DNA of 6,606 nt from JBCBXA01 sp039816825 (GCA_039816825.1 JBCBXA010000130.1:1-6606), one strand, 5' to 3'; positions 1 to 6,256 are shown, counted from the stretch's first letter. Notes: generated by a model from the letters alone, not told the origin. Program-made: numbers and translations.

Positions 1-2
1 CT

Positions 3-345
3 GAATGTCGCTTCCTAGCCATGCCAAATCCCCCTCTCGCCGCCAATGTAATGGCCCAGTTCTAGGGGGGAAGGACAACCCTACGTCATTGAATGGGCTG
101 GCAAGCCGGTTGCGAACGTCAGGAAGGGCCTAGAGGCAGCGGGCAAACGATGTGGGTTGGATTGGGTAACCTCTCATGTATTCCGCCACAGCGCCGCCGT
201 GTGGATGGCTGAGGCCGGAACGCCCATGGCGGAGATTGCCCAATATCTCGGCCACTCCAGCACGACCATCACTGAGAAGCACTATGCCAGGTTCTCACCG
301 GACTACCTGCGCAAACCAGCCGAAACACTGGTTGTCGGCTACTGA
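3..345 (+). pseudogene. Tyrosine recombinase (phage/island integrase), C-terminal remnant
   Basis: This is the C-terminal catalytic end of a tyrosine site-specific recombinase. The clear part is an open frame from 52 to the TGA at 343-345. Counting the codon at 52 as residue 1, it carries the HxxR box (HVFRHS, H42 and R45), the later LGHSS histidine (H68) and the nucleophile tyrosine in EKHYARF (Y78). It ends with SPDYLRKPA, as in many alphaproteobacterial integrases. The first catalytic arginine would lie upstream of the window. The same frame has stops at 16-18 and 49-51. The part just upstream may continue in another frame (3-62, containing MPNPPLAA), with the shift near a run of six G at 65-70. 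I therefore read it as frameshifted or decayed, although a sequencing error is possible. Its stop lies 60 bases from the 3' end of tRNA-Thr, which suggests the gene belongs to an element integrated at that tRNA. Family identity is secure; pseudogene status is an inference. Confidence 0.75.
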
Positions 346-404
346 CTTGGTATCAAGCGCACCAAGGAGCACTCTAATGAATTCGCAGAGAAGCCCGGAA
401 TTAC

Positions 405-479
405 TGGTGCTGCTGGGGAGATTTGAACTCCCGGCCTCTCCATTACCAATGGAGTGCTCTACCCCTGAGCTACAGCAGC
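405..479 (-). tRNA. tRNA-Thr (anticodon GGT)
   Basis: On the minus strand the sequence folds as a complete tRNA. The acceptor is GCTGCTG paired perfectly with CAGCAGC. The D arm is GCTC/GAGC with a seven-base loop. The anticodon stem CTCCA/TGGAG has loop TTGGTAA, giving anticodon GGT, which reads ACC and ACU threonine codons. The T arm is GGGAG/CTCCC with loop TTCAAAT. The discriminator is A and the CCA end is encoded (405-407). Total length is 75 bases. The 3' end faces the integrase remnant, so the 3' half of this gene is the likely attachment site of an element to the left. Confidence 0.97.
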
Positions 480-502
480 ATACCGTTTGTCGGCTGGCGG
501 CG

Positions 503-531
503 CTTGTGCCATAGGCCAAACAGGCTGGCAA
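503..531 (-). promoter_or_regulatory. Candidate promoter of tRNA-Thr
   Basis: On the minus strand, TTGCCA (526-531, five of six matches to TTGACA) is followed after 17 bases by CACAAG (503-508, only three of six matches to TATAAT). The -10 edge lies 23 bases before the tRNA 5' end, which is a sensible leader length. The spacing is right but the -10 is poor, so this is a weak call. Confidence 0.3.
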
Positions 532-587
532 GGCGCTGCAGTGGCGCTTTTTGCACGAAGTTTGAGCCTGACACGCTGCCGCAACAC

Positions 588-594
588 AGGGAGG
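588..594 (+). promoter_or_regulatory. Ribosome binding site for the CTG-start small gene
   Basis: The heptamer AGGGAGG contains a perfect GGAGG core (590-594) and is followed by seven bases and then CTG at 602-604. No ATG, GTG or TTG exists in that frame between the upstream stop at 569-571 and this CTG. The site therefore decides the start. Confidence 0.55.
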
Positions 595-601
595 CCAGAC
601 A

Positions 602-778
602 CTGGCAAACTCAGACAACAAAGCCGGTCAATCCGGCCCCGGAAAAGACGAAAAGTCGGAACGCGCGAAACGGCTGGCAGCGGAGCTTCGGGCCAATCTG
701 AAGCGACGCAAGTCACAGGTGCGGGCCAAGCAGGGTAATGCCGCGGCGAGCGATGCACCAGGACACGATGAGACCTGA
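602..778 (+). CDS. Small basic protein, 58 residues, apparent CTG start
   Basis: The frame is open from 572 to the TGA at 776-778. The only plausible start is CTG at 602, seven bases after GGAGG. Read with methionine, the protein begins MANSDNKAG. It has a polar, glycine-rich first third, then a strongly basic and probably helical stretch containing RLAAELRANLKRRK (about residues 24-37), then a polar acidic tail ending DET. There is no signal peptide or membrane segment. I recall, but cannot check here, short proteins with a similar basic segment near murA in related bacteria. Function is unknown. The basic helix could bind nucleic acid or the ribosome, but that is a guess. CTG is one base change from ATG, so a rare start codon, a start-codon mutation or a sequence error are all possible. 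The gene lies 158 bases before murA on the same strand. Confidence 0.55.
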   Translation: MANSDNKAGQSGPGKDEKSERAKRLAAELRANLKRRKSQVRAKQGNAAASDAPGHDET

Positions 779-936
779 CCAGCGCTGAGAGGCATCTTGC
801 CAGCCTTCGGCATCACAAGGTAGATGGTGCCAACGCTTGGTTGCGATGTTCTGCCGCCGTTTAGCCACGGTAAGAGCCTACCGCACCGCCTGCACCTGTT
901 GGGGCCGCCCCACTTCTGACTTTCAAGGACTTCTGC

Positions 937-2229
937 ATGGACCGCATTCGCATCATCGGCCAAACCGGGCCGCTGCAAGGCACCATTCCGATCTCAGGCG
1001 CGAAGAACGCGGCTCTGCCGCTCATGATTGCGAGCCTGCTAACCGACGAAACTCTGACGCTTGAGAACGTGCCGCGTCTGGCTGATGTCGAGAGTCTGAT
1101 CCGCATTCTGTCCAACCATGGGGTCGACTATTCGGTGCAGGGGAAACGCTCCGGTCAATCGACCCTGACAGGTCAGACCATCAACTTTACCGCCACCAAT
1201 ATTGTCGACACACGGGCACCCTATGAGCTGGTGTCAAAGATGCGGGCGAGTTTCTGGGTCATTGGCCCGCTTCTGGCGCGCGCCGGCGAATGCCAGGTCT
1301 CGCTGCCGGGCGGCTGCGCCATCGGCACACGACCCGTGGACCTGTTCCTGGAAGTGCTCAGCGCGCTGGGCGCGGAGATCGACGTCAATGCAGGCTATGT
1401 GAATGCCAGCGCGAAGGGCGGCCTTAAAGGCGCGACCTATCGTTTTCCGAAGGTCTCTGTCGGCGCAACCCACGTGGCACTGATGGCGGCCAGCCTGGCG
1501 AAAGGCACAACGGTGCTGGAAAATGCCGCCATGGAGCCGGAGGTTGTCAATCTGGCGGAGTGCCTGAACGCCATGGGTGCCAAAATCTCCGGCATCGGCA
1601 CTGGAACCGTTACCATTGAGGGCGTCGCCCGACTGCACGGCGCCCGTCACAAAGTGGTTGCAGACCGCATTGAGACCGGCACATACGCCATGGCCGTTGC
1701 CATGGCTGGCGGAGACGTATTGCTTGAGAACACGGACGCGGGTCTGCTGCAAAAGGCGCTGGACACAATGGCCTTGACCGGAGTGGACGTGACAGCCGAA
1801 GGCTCCGGTCTGCGGGTCAAGCGAAACGGGTCTGGCATCCGTGCAGCTGACATGACCACGGCGCCCTTTCCCGGTTTCCCCACCGATCTGCAGGCCCAGT
1901 TCATGGGCCTGATGACCATGGCGGAAGGCACGTCGCGGATCACTGAGACCATCTTTGAAAACCGCTTCATGCACGTACAGGAACTGGCACGGCTGGGCGC
2001 TGATATTTCGCTCGATGGTCAAACGGCCACCGTCACCGGCGTGACAAAGCTCACCGGCGCCCCGGTGATGGCAACCGATCTTCGCGCTTCGGTCAGCCTT
2101 GTCATAGCCGGGCTGGTGGCCGAAGGCGAAACGACGGTGAGCCGTGTTTACCATCTGGACCGCGGTTTCGAGCGCCTCGAGGACAAGCTCGGCGCATGCG
2201 GAGCACAAATCGAACGGATTTCGAGCTGA
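937..2229 (+). CDS. murA: UDP-N-acetylglucosamine 1-carboxyvinyltransferase MurA
   Basis: MurA transfers enolpyruvate from phosphoenolpyruvate to UDP-GlcNAc in the cytoplasm, the first committed step of peptidoglycan synthesis. The protein has 430 residues, close to the usual 420-430. Visible active-site elements are GAKNAALPL (K23, N24), the MRASF arginine (R103), the catalytic cysteine in PGGCAIGTRP (C127) with R132, the general acid/base aspartate in FPGFPTDLQ (D317), and R409 in HLDRGFE. From R103 onward the offset from E. coli numbering is a constant 12, so there is no internal insertion between these sites. A cysteine rather than aspartate at 127 predicts sensitivity to fosfomycin at the enzyme level. 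The ATG at 937 has AAGGA at 925-929 with seven bases of spacing. No strong promoter was seen between 779 and 936. The DUF2948 gene follows after four bases and is probably co-transcribed. Confidence 0.98.
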   Translation: MDRIRIIGQTGPLQGTIPISGAKNAALPLMIASLLTDETLTLENVPRLADVESLIRILSNHGVDYSVQGKRSGQSTLTGQTINFTATNIVDTRAPYELVSKMRASFWVIGPLLARAGECQVSLPGGCAIGTRPVDLFLEVLSALGAEIDVNAGYVNASAKGGLKGATYRFPKVSVGATHVALMAASLAKGTTVLENAAMEPEVVNLAECLNAMGAKISGIGTGTVTIEGVARLHGARHKVVADRIETGTYAMAVAMAGGDVLLENTDAGLLQKALDTMALTGVDVTAEGSGLRVKRNGSGIRAADMTTAPFPGFPTDLQAQFMGLMTMAEGTSRITETIFENRFMHVQELARLGADISLDGQTATVTGVTKLTGAPVMATDLRASVSLVIAGLVAEGETTVSRVYHLDRGFERLEDKLGACGAQIERISS

Positions 2230-2233
2230 CGCC

Positions 2234-2725
2234 ATGGCACAGCGCCCCAAGCCCGCTCAAGTCACACACGCAAAAATGGCGCGGTTGATGGCCCTGGATG
2301 GTGATGATCTGACGGTCATCTCCGCCCACGTCCAGGACGCGGTGACCCAAGCCGCCCGTTTTGAGTATGACGCGAAGTCCAAGAGCTTTGCCTTCGACAT
2401 GAACCGATTTGTCTGGGAGCAGGCAGCACCAAAAACCTGGTGGCCCTTCGGCTCGCAGGGCAGCGAGGCCGGTGAAAGGCGCAATGCAGTTCTTCACTTT
2501 GCGCGGGTGGAGGGCGTTGAAACGCAAGGCCTTACGCTGGGCTCCACCGATACGCTTTCGCTTCTGTCAGTCGGGTTCATGCCTGGAGAAGATCCGTCCG
2601 GGACCATCGAACTCACATTTGCAGGTGAGGCCGCGGTTCGTCTTCGTGTCGAGTGCGTGGAAGCCATGTTGACGGATATGGGCGGCGCCTGGGCCGCAGT
2701 TGCGCGCCCTTCCCACGGGCTGTAA
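2234..2725 (+). CDS. DUF2948 family protein
   Basis: This is a 163-residue soluble protein of the DUF2948 family, which is conserved in Alphaproteobacteria and has no established function. Recognisable family features are LMALDGDDLTVISAHVQDAV (about residues 18-37), the NRFVWE motif near residue 60, and a C-terminal half with LLSVGFMPGED and a closing VECVEAMLTDM segment. There is no signal peptide or transmembrane segment. The ATG at 2234 is chosen because it sits four bases after the murA stop. The frame remains open upstream into murA, but that part does not look like the family. The ribosome site is poor, so translation may be coupled to murA. In-frame ATGs at 2276 and 2288 are possible later starts. 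It sits between murA and hisD, as I remember it doing in related genomes, but that mixed context does not reveal a role. Confidence 0.88.
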   Translation: MAQRPKPAQVTHAKMARLMALDGDDLTVISAHVQDAVTQAARFEYDAKSKSFAFDMNRFVWEQAAPKTWWPFGSQGSEAGERRNAVLHFARVEGVETQGLTLGSTDTLSLLSVGFMPGEDPSGTIELTFAGEAAVRLRVECVEAMLTDMGGAWAAVARPSHGL

Positions 2726-2768
2726 CACCGCCCCAGAGGTGCGCAAGGTCCGCGCCAGAGTCTTTTCC

Positions 2769-2772
2769 GGAG
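2769..2772 (+). promoter_or_regulatory. Ribosome binding site that sets the hisD TTG start
   Basis: GGAG at 2769-2772 is followed by six bases and TTG at 2779. Starting there gives a protein whose residues line up with E. coli HisD (Q259 and H262 fall at identical numbers). This supports TTG over the in-frame ATG at 2653, which lies inside the DUF2948 gene. Confidence 0.65.
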
Positions 2773-2778
2773 CAAGTC

Positions 2779-4074
2779 TTGGCCGCACGTCTTACCACTT
2801 CCGACAGTGACTTTGATGATCGCTTTGCCGCGCTCCTCGCTGGCAAACGCGAGGTCTCCGAGGACGTGTCGACAATCGTCGCCGGCATCATTTCCGATGT
2901 CAGGCAACGTGGCGACGAAGCGGTGTTGGAGCTGACCAACCGTTTTGACCGCACCAACTACGCCTTGGAAAACCTGCGCGTTGGCCGCGACGAGATTGAA
3001 GCTGCCTATGAGGCCGTCGACACTGCCACCGTCGACGCTCTTCGCTTCGCCCATGAGCGCATCACCAAACACCATCAGCGCCAGAGGCCGTCGGACGATC
3101 GGTACACGGATGACCTGGGGGTCGAACTTGGCTCTCGCTGGACAGCCATCGATGCCGTGGGGCTCTATGTCCCGGGCGGCACGGCAGCCTATCCCTCGTC
3201 CGTTCTCATGAATGCGGTGCCTGCTCAGGTGGCTGGTGTGCCACGGATTGCGATGGTGACGCCGATGCCAGACGGCGTGGCTAACCCGCAGGTGCTGGTG
3301 GCGGCCGACATTGCTGGTGTGACAGAGATTCACCGCATTGGTGGGGCACAGGCCGTCGCAGCTCTGGCCTACGGCACGGTGAGCATAGAGCCTGTGGCAA
3401 AGGTTGTAGGCCCAGGGAATGCTTTTGTCGCGGCGGCCAAACGCGAAGTGTTCGGACAGATCGGCATCGACATGATCGCCGGTCCCTCAGAGGTACTGGT
3501 GATTGCCGATGCTTCGAACGACGCCAATTGGATGGCTGCCGACCTGCTGGCACAGGCGGAGCATGACACGGCTGCGCAGTCCATTCTCATCACCGACAGC
3601 AAGCGGTTTGCCGATGCCGTGGAAGAAGCGGTTGAGGGTCAACTCAAAGTCCTGCCCCGCACCGATGTAGCCCGGGCAAGCTGGACCGATTTTGGCGCCA
3701 TCATCGTGGTCGAGGACTTGATTGAGGACGCGCCTGCCCTCGCCAACCGTATTGCGGCAGAGCATCTGGAACTGGCTGTAGATGAGCCCGACACTCTGTT
3801 GGAGCGTATCCGCAATGCGGGCGCGGTGTTCATGGGCCGCCATACGCCGGAAGCGATCGGCGACTATGTGGGCGGCTCAAACCATGTGCTTCCAACGGCA
3901 CGATCCGCGCGTTTTTCGTCTGGCCTCGGGGTTCTCGACTTCATGAAGCGAACCTCGATCCTGCGCTGCGGGCCCGACCAGTTGCGCGCCCTTGGTCCTG
4001 CCGCCATCACGCTGTCAAATGCCGAAGGACTGAATGCCCATGGGCGTTCGGTCTCTATCCGGATGAACATCTGA
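2779..4074 (+). CDS. hisD: Histidinol dehydrogenase HisD
   Basis: HisD is a zinc enzyme that oxidises L-histidinol through the aldehyde to L-histidine with two NAD+, the last two steps of histidine synthesis. From the TTG at 2779 the protein has 431 residues, the usual family length. The N-terminus shows DFDDRFAALLAGKREVSEDV. The substrate and NAD region has GLYVPGGTAAYPS (about 128-140) and VVGPGNAFV. Zinc ligands are Q259 and H262 in LLAQAEHD, D362 in GDYVGGSNH and H421 in LNAHGRS. The catalytic base pair is E328-H329 in AAEHLEL. An ATG at 2653 would add 42 residues overlapping the DUF2948 gene and unlike HisD, so it was rejected. The gene lies 53 bases after DUF2948 and one base before the UPF0262 gene. 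No other his gene is in the window, so hisD is separated from any main his cluster. Confidence 0.97.
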   Translation: MAARLTTSDSDFDDRFAALLAGKREVSEDVSTIVAGIISDVRQRGDEAVLELTNRFDRTNYALENLRVGRDEIEAAYEAVDTATVDALRFAHERITKHHQRQRPSDDRYTDDLGVELGSRWTAIDAVGLYVPGGTAAYPSSVLMNAVPAQVAGVPRIAMVTPMPDGVANPQVLVAADIAGVTEIHRIGGAQAVAALAYGTVSIEPVAKVVGPGNAFVAAAKREVFGQIGIDMIAGPSEVLVIADASNDANWMAADLLAQAEHDTAAQSILITDSKRFADAVEEAVEGQLKVLPRTDVARASWTDFGAIIVVEDLIEDAPALANRIAAEHLELAVDEPDTLLERIRNAGAVFMGRHTPEAIGDYVGGSNHVLPTARSARFSSGLGVLDFMKRTSILRCGPDQLRALGPAAITLSNAEGLNAHGRSVSIRMNI

Positions 4075-4075
4075 A

Positions 4076-4552
4076 ATGGCAGACAAGACCAGCCGCCTCG
4101 TGGACATTTCGCTTGACCCGGCGTCGTTTGGCAGAGCCACGCCAGACGTCGAGCACGAGCGGGCCGTCGCGATCTACGATCTACTGGAATTGAACGAATT
4201 TCATCCGGTGGGTCGCGAACCCGGAGACTGTGCACTTTCGCTGTCCGTCTTTGAGCAGAAGCTGGTCTTCGACATTGAGATCCGCCCGTCGGGCGAGCGG
4301 GTCACGCATATTCTCTCGTTGACACCGTTCAAGAATGCCATCCGCGATTATCAGATGATCTGCGACAGCTACTATGACGCCATTCGGACCGCCTCGACCA
4401 ACCGGATCGAAAGCATCGATATGGCCCGTCGCGGCGTGCACAATGAAGCGTCGGAACTGTTGCAGGAAAGGCTGGCGGGCAAAATTGAGATCGATCACGA
4501 CACAGCGCGCCGACTGTTCACCCTGATATCCGCACTCGGGCCAGCAGGTTAG
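4076..4552 (+). CDS. UPF0262 family protein
   Basis: This is a 158-residue soluble protein of the UPF0262 family, typical in length for the group, which is found in Alphaproteobacteria and has no known biochemical activity. Diagnostic stretches are the early ERAVAIYDLLELNEFHP (about residues 28-44), SLTPFKNAIRDYQMICDSYY in the middle, and the C-terminal MARRGVHNEASELLQERL followed by DTARRLFTLI. No catalytic motif, signal peptide or membrane segment is apparent. The ATG is one base after the hisD stop, so translational coupling is likely. The phosphatase gene begins three bases after its stop. The tight packing suggests shared expression with hisD and the phosphatase, but I know of no demonstrated functional link. 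Confidence 0.92.
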   Translation: MADKTSRLVDISLDPASFGRATPDVEHERAVAIYDLLELNEFHPVGREPGDCALSLSVFEQKLVFDIEIRPSGERVTHILSLTPFKNAIRDYQMICDSYYDAIRTASTNRIESIDMARRGVHNEASELLQERLAGKIEIDHDTARRLFTLISALGPAG

Positions 4553-4555
4553 CCC

Positions 4556-4990
4556 ATGACCGGTATCAGTTCAGTCCTGTTCGTCTGCTCGCTCAATCAG
4601 GTACGCTCACCCATGGCAGCCACGATTGCCCGTGGTCTGTTTGGCAAACACTTGTTTGTTCGGTCTGCGGGCATCCAGAAGGGCTCGGAAGACCCGATTG
4701 TCACGCGAGTCTTGGGCGAGTTGGACATGCCGATCATCCGGTCAGAGCCCAAGGACATCACCGAGCTCGCTGACGCCAATTTTGACCTCGTCATCGTGCT
4801 GTCGGACGCGGCTTTACCCCACATTGAGAAGTGGGCGGCGGACAAGAGCCTCGAGCTCGAATATTGGCCCACTGATGACCCGACCCAGGCGACGGGCAAT
4901 CAGAACCAGGTGCTGGATGCTTACCGGACAATTCGGGACCGTTTGACATCTCGAATCCGGGATCGGTTTGCGTCAGACGGTCGATCCTAA
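4556..4990 (+). CDS. Low-molecular-weight phosphatase family protein
   Basis: This is a 144-residue protein of the low-molecular-weight protein tyrosine phosphatase/arsenate reductase fold. The phosphate-binding loop is near the N-terminus: FVCSLNQVRSPMA, with nucleophile C11 and R17-S18 forming C(X)5RS. The general acid is the aspartate of the late DP motif in WPTDDPTQ (D108). The second cysteine of the classical loop (CxxNxCRS) is valine here, a variant I believe is common in this alphaproteobacterial group. Substrate is unknown. Candidates are phosphotyrosine proteins or small phosphate esters. Arsenate reduction is unlikely because the thioredoxin-type resolving cysteines are absent: C11 is the only cysteine. 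AGG at 4546-4548 is a modest ribosome site seven bases before the ATG. It closes the murA-hisD unit. Confidence 0.9.
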   Translation: MTGISSVLFVCSLNQVRSPMAATIARGLFGKHLFVRSAGIQKGSEDPIVTRVLGELDMPIIRSEPKDITELADANFDLVIVLSDAALPHIEKWAADKSLELEYWPTDDPTQATGNQNQVLDAYRTIRDRLTSRIRDRFASDGRS

Positions 4991-5079
4991 GCCTGTGCTG
5001 CTCCAGAGGTTCACATTGCGGGTGGCTTGGGCTAGCTTCCGCGCCAACTTCAGACCGGGCTTTCCTACCCGCTCTTTCT

Positions 5080-5085
5080 TACAAT
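5080..5085 (+). promoter_or_regulatory. Candidate -10 element for the infA unit
   Basis: TACAAT matches five of six positions of TATAAT and lies 64 bases before the infA start, in the only gap of size within the plus-strand gene run. No convincing -35 stands 16-18 bases upstream. TTTCCT at 5061-5066 with TATAGG at 5085-5090 is an alternative, also weak. A promoter in this gap is expected from the gene layout, but its exact position is uncertain. Confidence 0.3.
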
Positions 5086-5119
5086 ATAGGCAGGGCAACC
5101 GCTCTGTTTTCATCTCCGC

Positions 5120-5134
5120 GCGCGTGGAACGCGC
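5120..5134 (+). other. Hairpin with GGA loop just before the infA ribosome site
   Basis: GCGCGT (5120-5125) and ACGCGC (5129-5134) are perfect six-base complements around a GGA triloop. The stem ends five bases before AAGAGG (5140-5145), the infA ribosome site. The complementarity is certain. A regulatory role in the infA leader is only a possibility. It is not a terminator, because A-rich sequence rather than a T run follows it. Confidence 0.4.
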
Positions 5135-5149
5135 AAAACAAGAGGCCCC

Positions 5150-5368
5150 ATGGCTAAAGAAGAAGTACTCGAATTCCCTGGCGTGGTCGTGGAACTGCTG
5201 CCAAACGCGACTTTTCGCGTAAAACTCGAAAACGACCACGAAATCGTTGCGCACACCGCAGGACGGATGCGCAAGAACCGAATTCGCGTCCTCGCCGGCG
5301 ACAAAGTGCTGGTGGAAATGACGCCTTATGATCTGACCAAGGGTCGGATCACTTACCGCTACAAGTAA
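5150..5368 (+). CDS. infA: Translation initiation factor IF-1
   Basis: IF-1 binds the A site of the 30S subunit and helps IF-2 and IF-3 set up translation initiation. The 72-residue length is exact for the family, and the protein is a single S1/OB-fold domain. Recognisable segments are MAKEEVLEFPGVVVELLPNA, FRVKLENDHEIVAHTAGRMR and KNRIRVLAGDKVLVEMTPYD, ending TKGRITYRYK. The upstream AAGAGG at 5140-5145 lies four bases from the ATG, slightly close but usable. A hairpin stands immediately before it. infA starts a new unit after a 159-base gap, with maf beginning four bases past its stop. From memory, the infA-maf-yacG order is common in Alphaproteobacteria. The early second codon GCT and A-rich start (GCT AAA GAA GAA) suit high expression. 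Confidence 0.98.
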   Translation: MAKEEVLEFPGVVVELLPNATFRVKLENDHEIVAHTAGRMRKNRIRVLAGDKVLVEMTPYDLTKGRITYRYK

Positions 5369-5372
5369 TCCG

Positions 5373-6023
5373 GTGGCTGCGGACCCCGACGGCAAACAGA
5401 CGCTTGTTCTAGCGTCCGCTTCTCCGCGTCGACTGCAATTGCTGCAGCAGATCGGCGTTGAGCCAGATCATCTGATTCCCGCCGACGTGGACGAGACGCC
5501 CGCCAAGGCGGAAGTTCCGAGATCTCTCGCCAAGCGACTTGCCCGCACCAAAGCGGACGTTGCCTCGCATCTGGTCACGCGCCGGGCGGAGCAGGATGAC
5601 CAAGATTGGGGCGACACCTATATCGTGTCAGCCGATACCGTCGTGGCCGTGGGGCGGCGCATCCTGCCCAAGACAGAACTGCTCGACGAAGCCATGTCGT
5701 GCCTTTCACTTCTCTCCGGCCGGAACCACAAGGTGTTCACCTCGGTCTGCGTTGTCACACCGACGGGCGCGGTGCGCCAGAAGCTGGTGGAAACGAAAGT
5801 GCGTTTCAAGCGACTGTCTCGGGAGGAACGAGACAGCTATCTGGCTTCCGGCGAATGGCGCGGCAAGGCTGGCGGATACGCCATTCAGGGACTTGCAGGC
5901 AGCTTTGTGGTGAAGCTTCAGGGTAGCTATTCTTCGGTCGTGGGTTTGCCCTTGTCGGATACAGTGAATCTGCTGACGGGAGATGGCTACCGAATGCACC
6001 ATAAGTGGGTGGAAGGCGTCTGA
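5373..6023 (+). CDS. maf: Maf nucleoside triphosphate pyrophosphatase (YhdE-like)
   Basis: Maf proteins cleave non-canonical or excess nucleotides to monophosphate and pyrophosphate, and are linked to septum control when overproduced. The protein has 216 residues. The N-terminal signature LVLASASPRRLQLL (11-24) binds the triphosphate. SADT (86-89) carries the catalytic D88. K100 and the SGRNHKV segment follow, then GGYAIQGLAGSFV and GSYSSVVGLPL near the end. ADT and IQG, instead of SDQ and SEG, place it with the YhdE-type dTTP/UTP pyrophosphatases rather than the YceF (m7GTP) type. Substrate is inferred from those motifs only. The start is GTG at 5373, four bases after the infA stop, with no good ribosome site of its own, so coupling to infA is likely. 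About ten extra residues precede the conserved core. yacG starts one base after its stop. Confidence 0.93.
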   Translation: MAADPDGKQTLVLASASPRRLQLLQQIGVEPDHLIPADVDETPAKAEVPRSLAKRLARTKADVASHLVTRRAEQDDQDWGDTYIVSADTVVAVGRRILPKTELLDEAMSCLSLLSGRNHKVFTSVCVVTPTGAVRQKLVETKVRFKRLSREERDSYLASGEWRGKAGGYAIQGLAGSFVVKLQGSYSSVVGLPLSDTVNLLTGDGYRMHHKWVEGV

Positions 6024-6024
6024 T

Positions 6025-6237
6025 ATGCCCGATGGCAAAGATGTCGCGACCAATAATGTGACGCCACTGCGCAAGTCAGTGCCCTGCCCCGTCTGCGGAA
6101 AGCCTTCTTCAAGGGCAGACTACCCCTTCTGTTCAGCACGCTGCCACGACTTGGACCTCAATCGCTGGTTGACCGGGGGCTATCGGATAGAGGCAGTCGA
6201 AGCAGAAGTTTCAAGCGACGAGCCCGATCAGACCTGA
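6025..6237 (+). CDS. yacG: DNA gyrase inhibitor / zinc-binding protein YacG
   Basis: YacG is a small zinc protein that in E. coli binds the GyrB C-terminal region and inhibits gyrase. This copy has 70 residues. The zinc site is complete: CPVCGKP (C21, C24) and FCSARC (C36, C40), followed by the conserved DLNRWLTGGYRI (about 44-55). A basic N-terminal segment and a short acidic tail flank it. The ATG at 6025 is chosen because it follows the maf stop by one base and has GGAAGG at 6011-6016, eight bases upstream. An ATG at 5983 would overlap maf. The frame stays open for 36 codons after the TGA (6235-6237), to TAA at 6346, through a 12-base repeat. Confidence 0.94.
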   Translation: MPDGKDVATNNVTPLRKSVPCPVCGKPSSRADYPFCSARCHDLDLNRWLTGGYRIEAVEAEVSSDEPDQT

Positions 6238-6256
6238 CCGGCGAAGACGCTCGTAC

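Noticed and set aside
346..366. Inverted repeat CTTGGT/ACCAAG just after the integrase stop, as a terminator
   Set aside because: The stem is only six bases with a nine-base loop and no T run on either strand. Too weak to call.
487..738. 83-residue plus-strand frame between tRNA-Thr and murA
   Set aside because: It overlaps the CTG-start gene in another frame, has no good ribosome site, and reads as unstructured sequence. The 602-778 frame has the better ribosome site and protein character.
837..865. Possible murA promoter TTGGTT-17-TTTAGC
   Set aside because: Only three of six matches in each box, which is expected by chance in this length of sequence.
1234..2250. Long 338-residue open frame antisense to murA
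   Set aside because: It lies fully over murA, whose active-site residues are all intact, and its protein is rich in H, R, G and C without any recognisable domain. It is a typical shadow of G+C-rich codon use.
2653..2778. Upstream in-frame extension of hisD to ATG at 2653
   Set aside because: It overlaps the DUF2948 gene and the added residues do not resemble HisD. The TTG with GGAG fits the family length of 431.
2494..3333. 279-residue open frame antisense to DUF2948 and hisD
   Set aside because: Low-complexity arginine/histidine-rich translation opposite well-conserved genes, with no ribosome site or domain seen.
4556..4990. Reading the phosphatase as an arsenate reductase (ArsC)
   Set aside because: Thioredoxin-type ArsC needs additional resolving cysteines. 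This protein has only C11, and no ars genes are nearby.
5018..5080. GCGGGT/ACCCGC pair followed by TCTTTCTT as a terminator of the murA-hisD unit
   Set aside because: The arms are 43 bases apart, with no continuous stem between them. The pyrimidine tract alone does not support a terminator.
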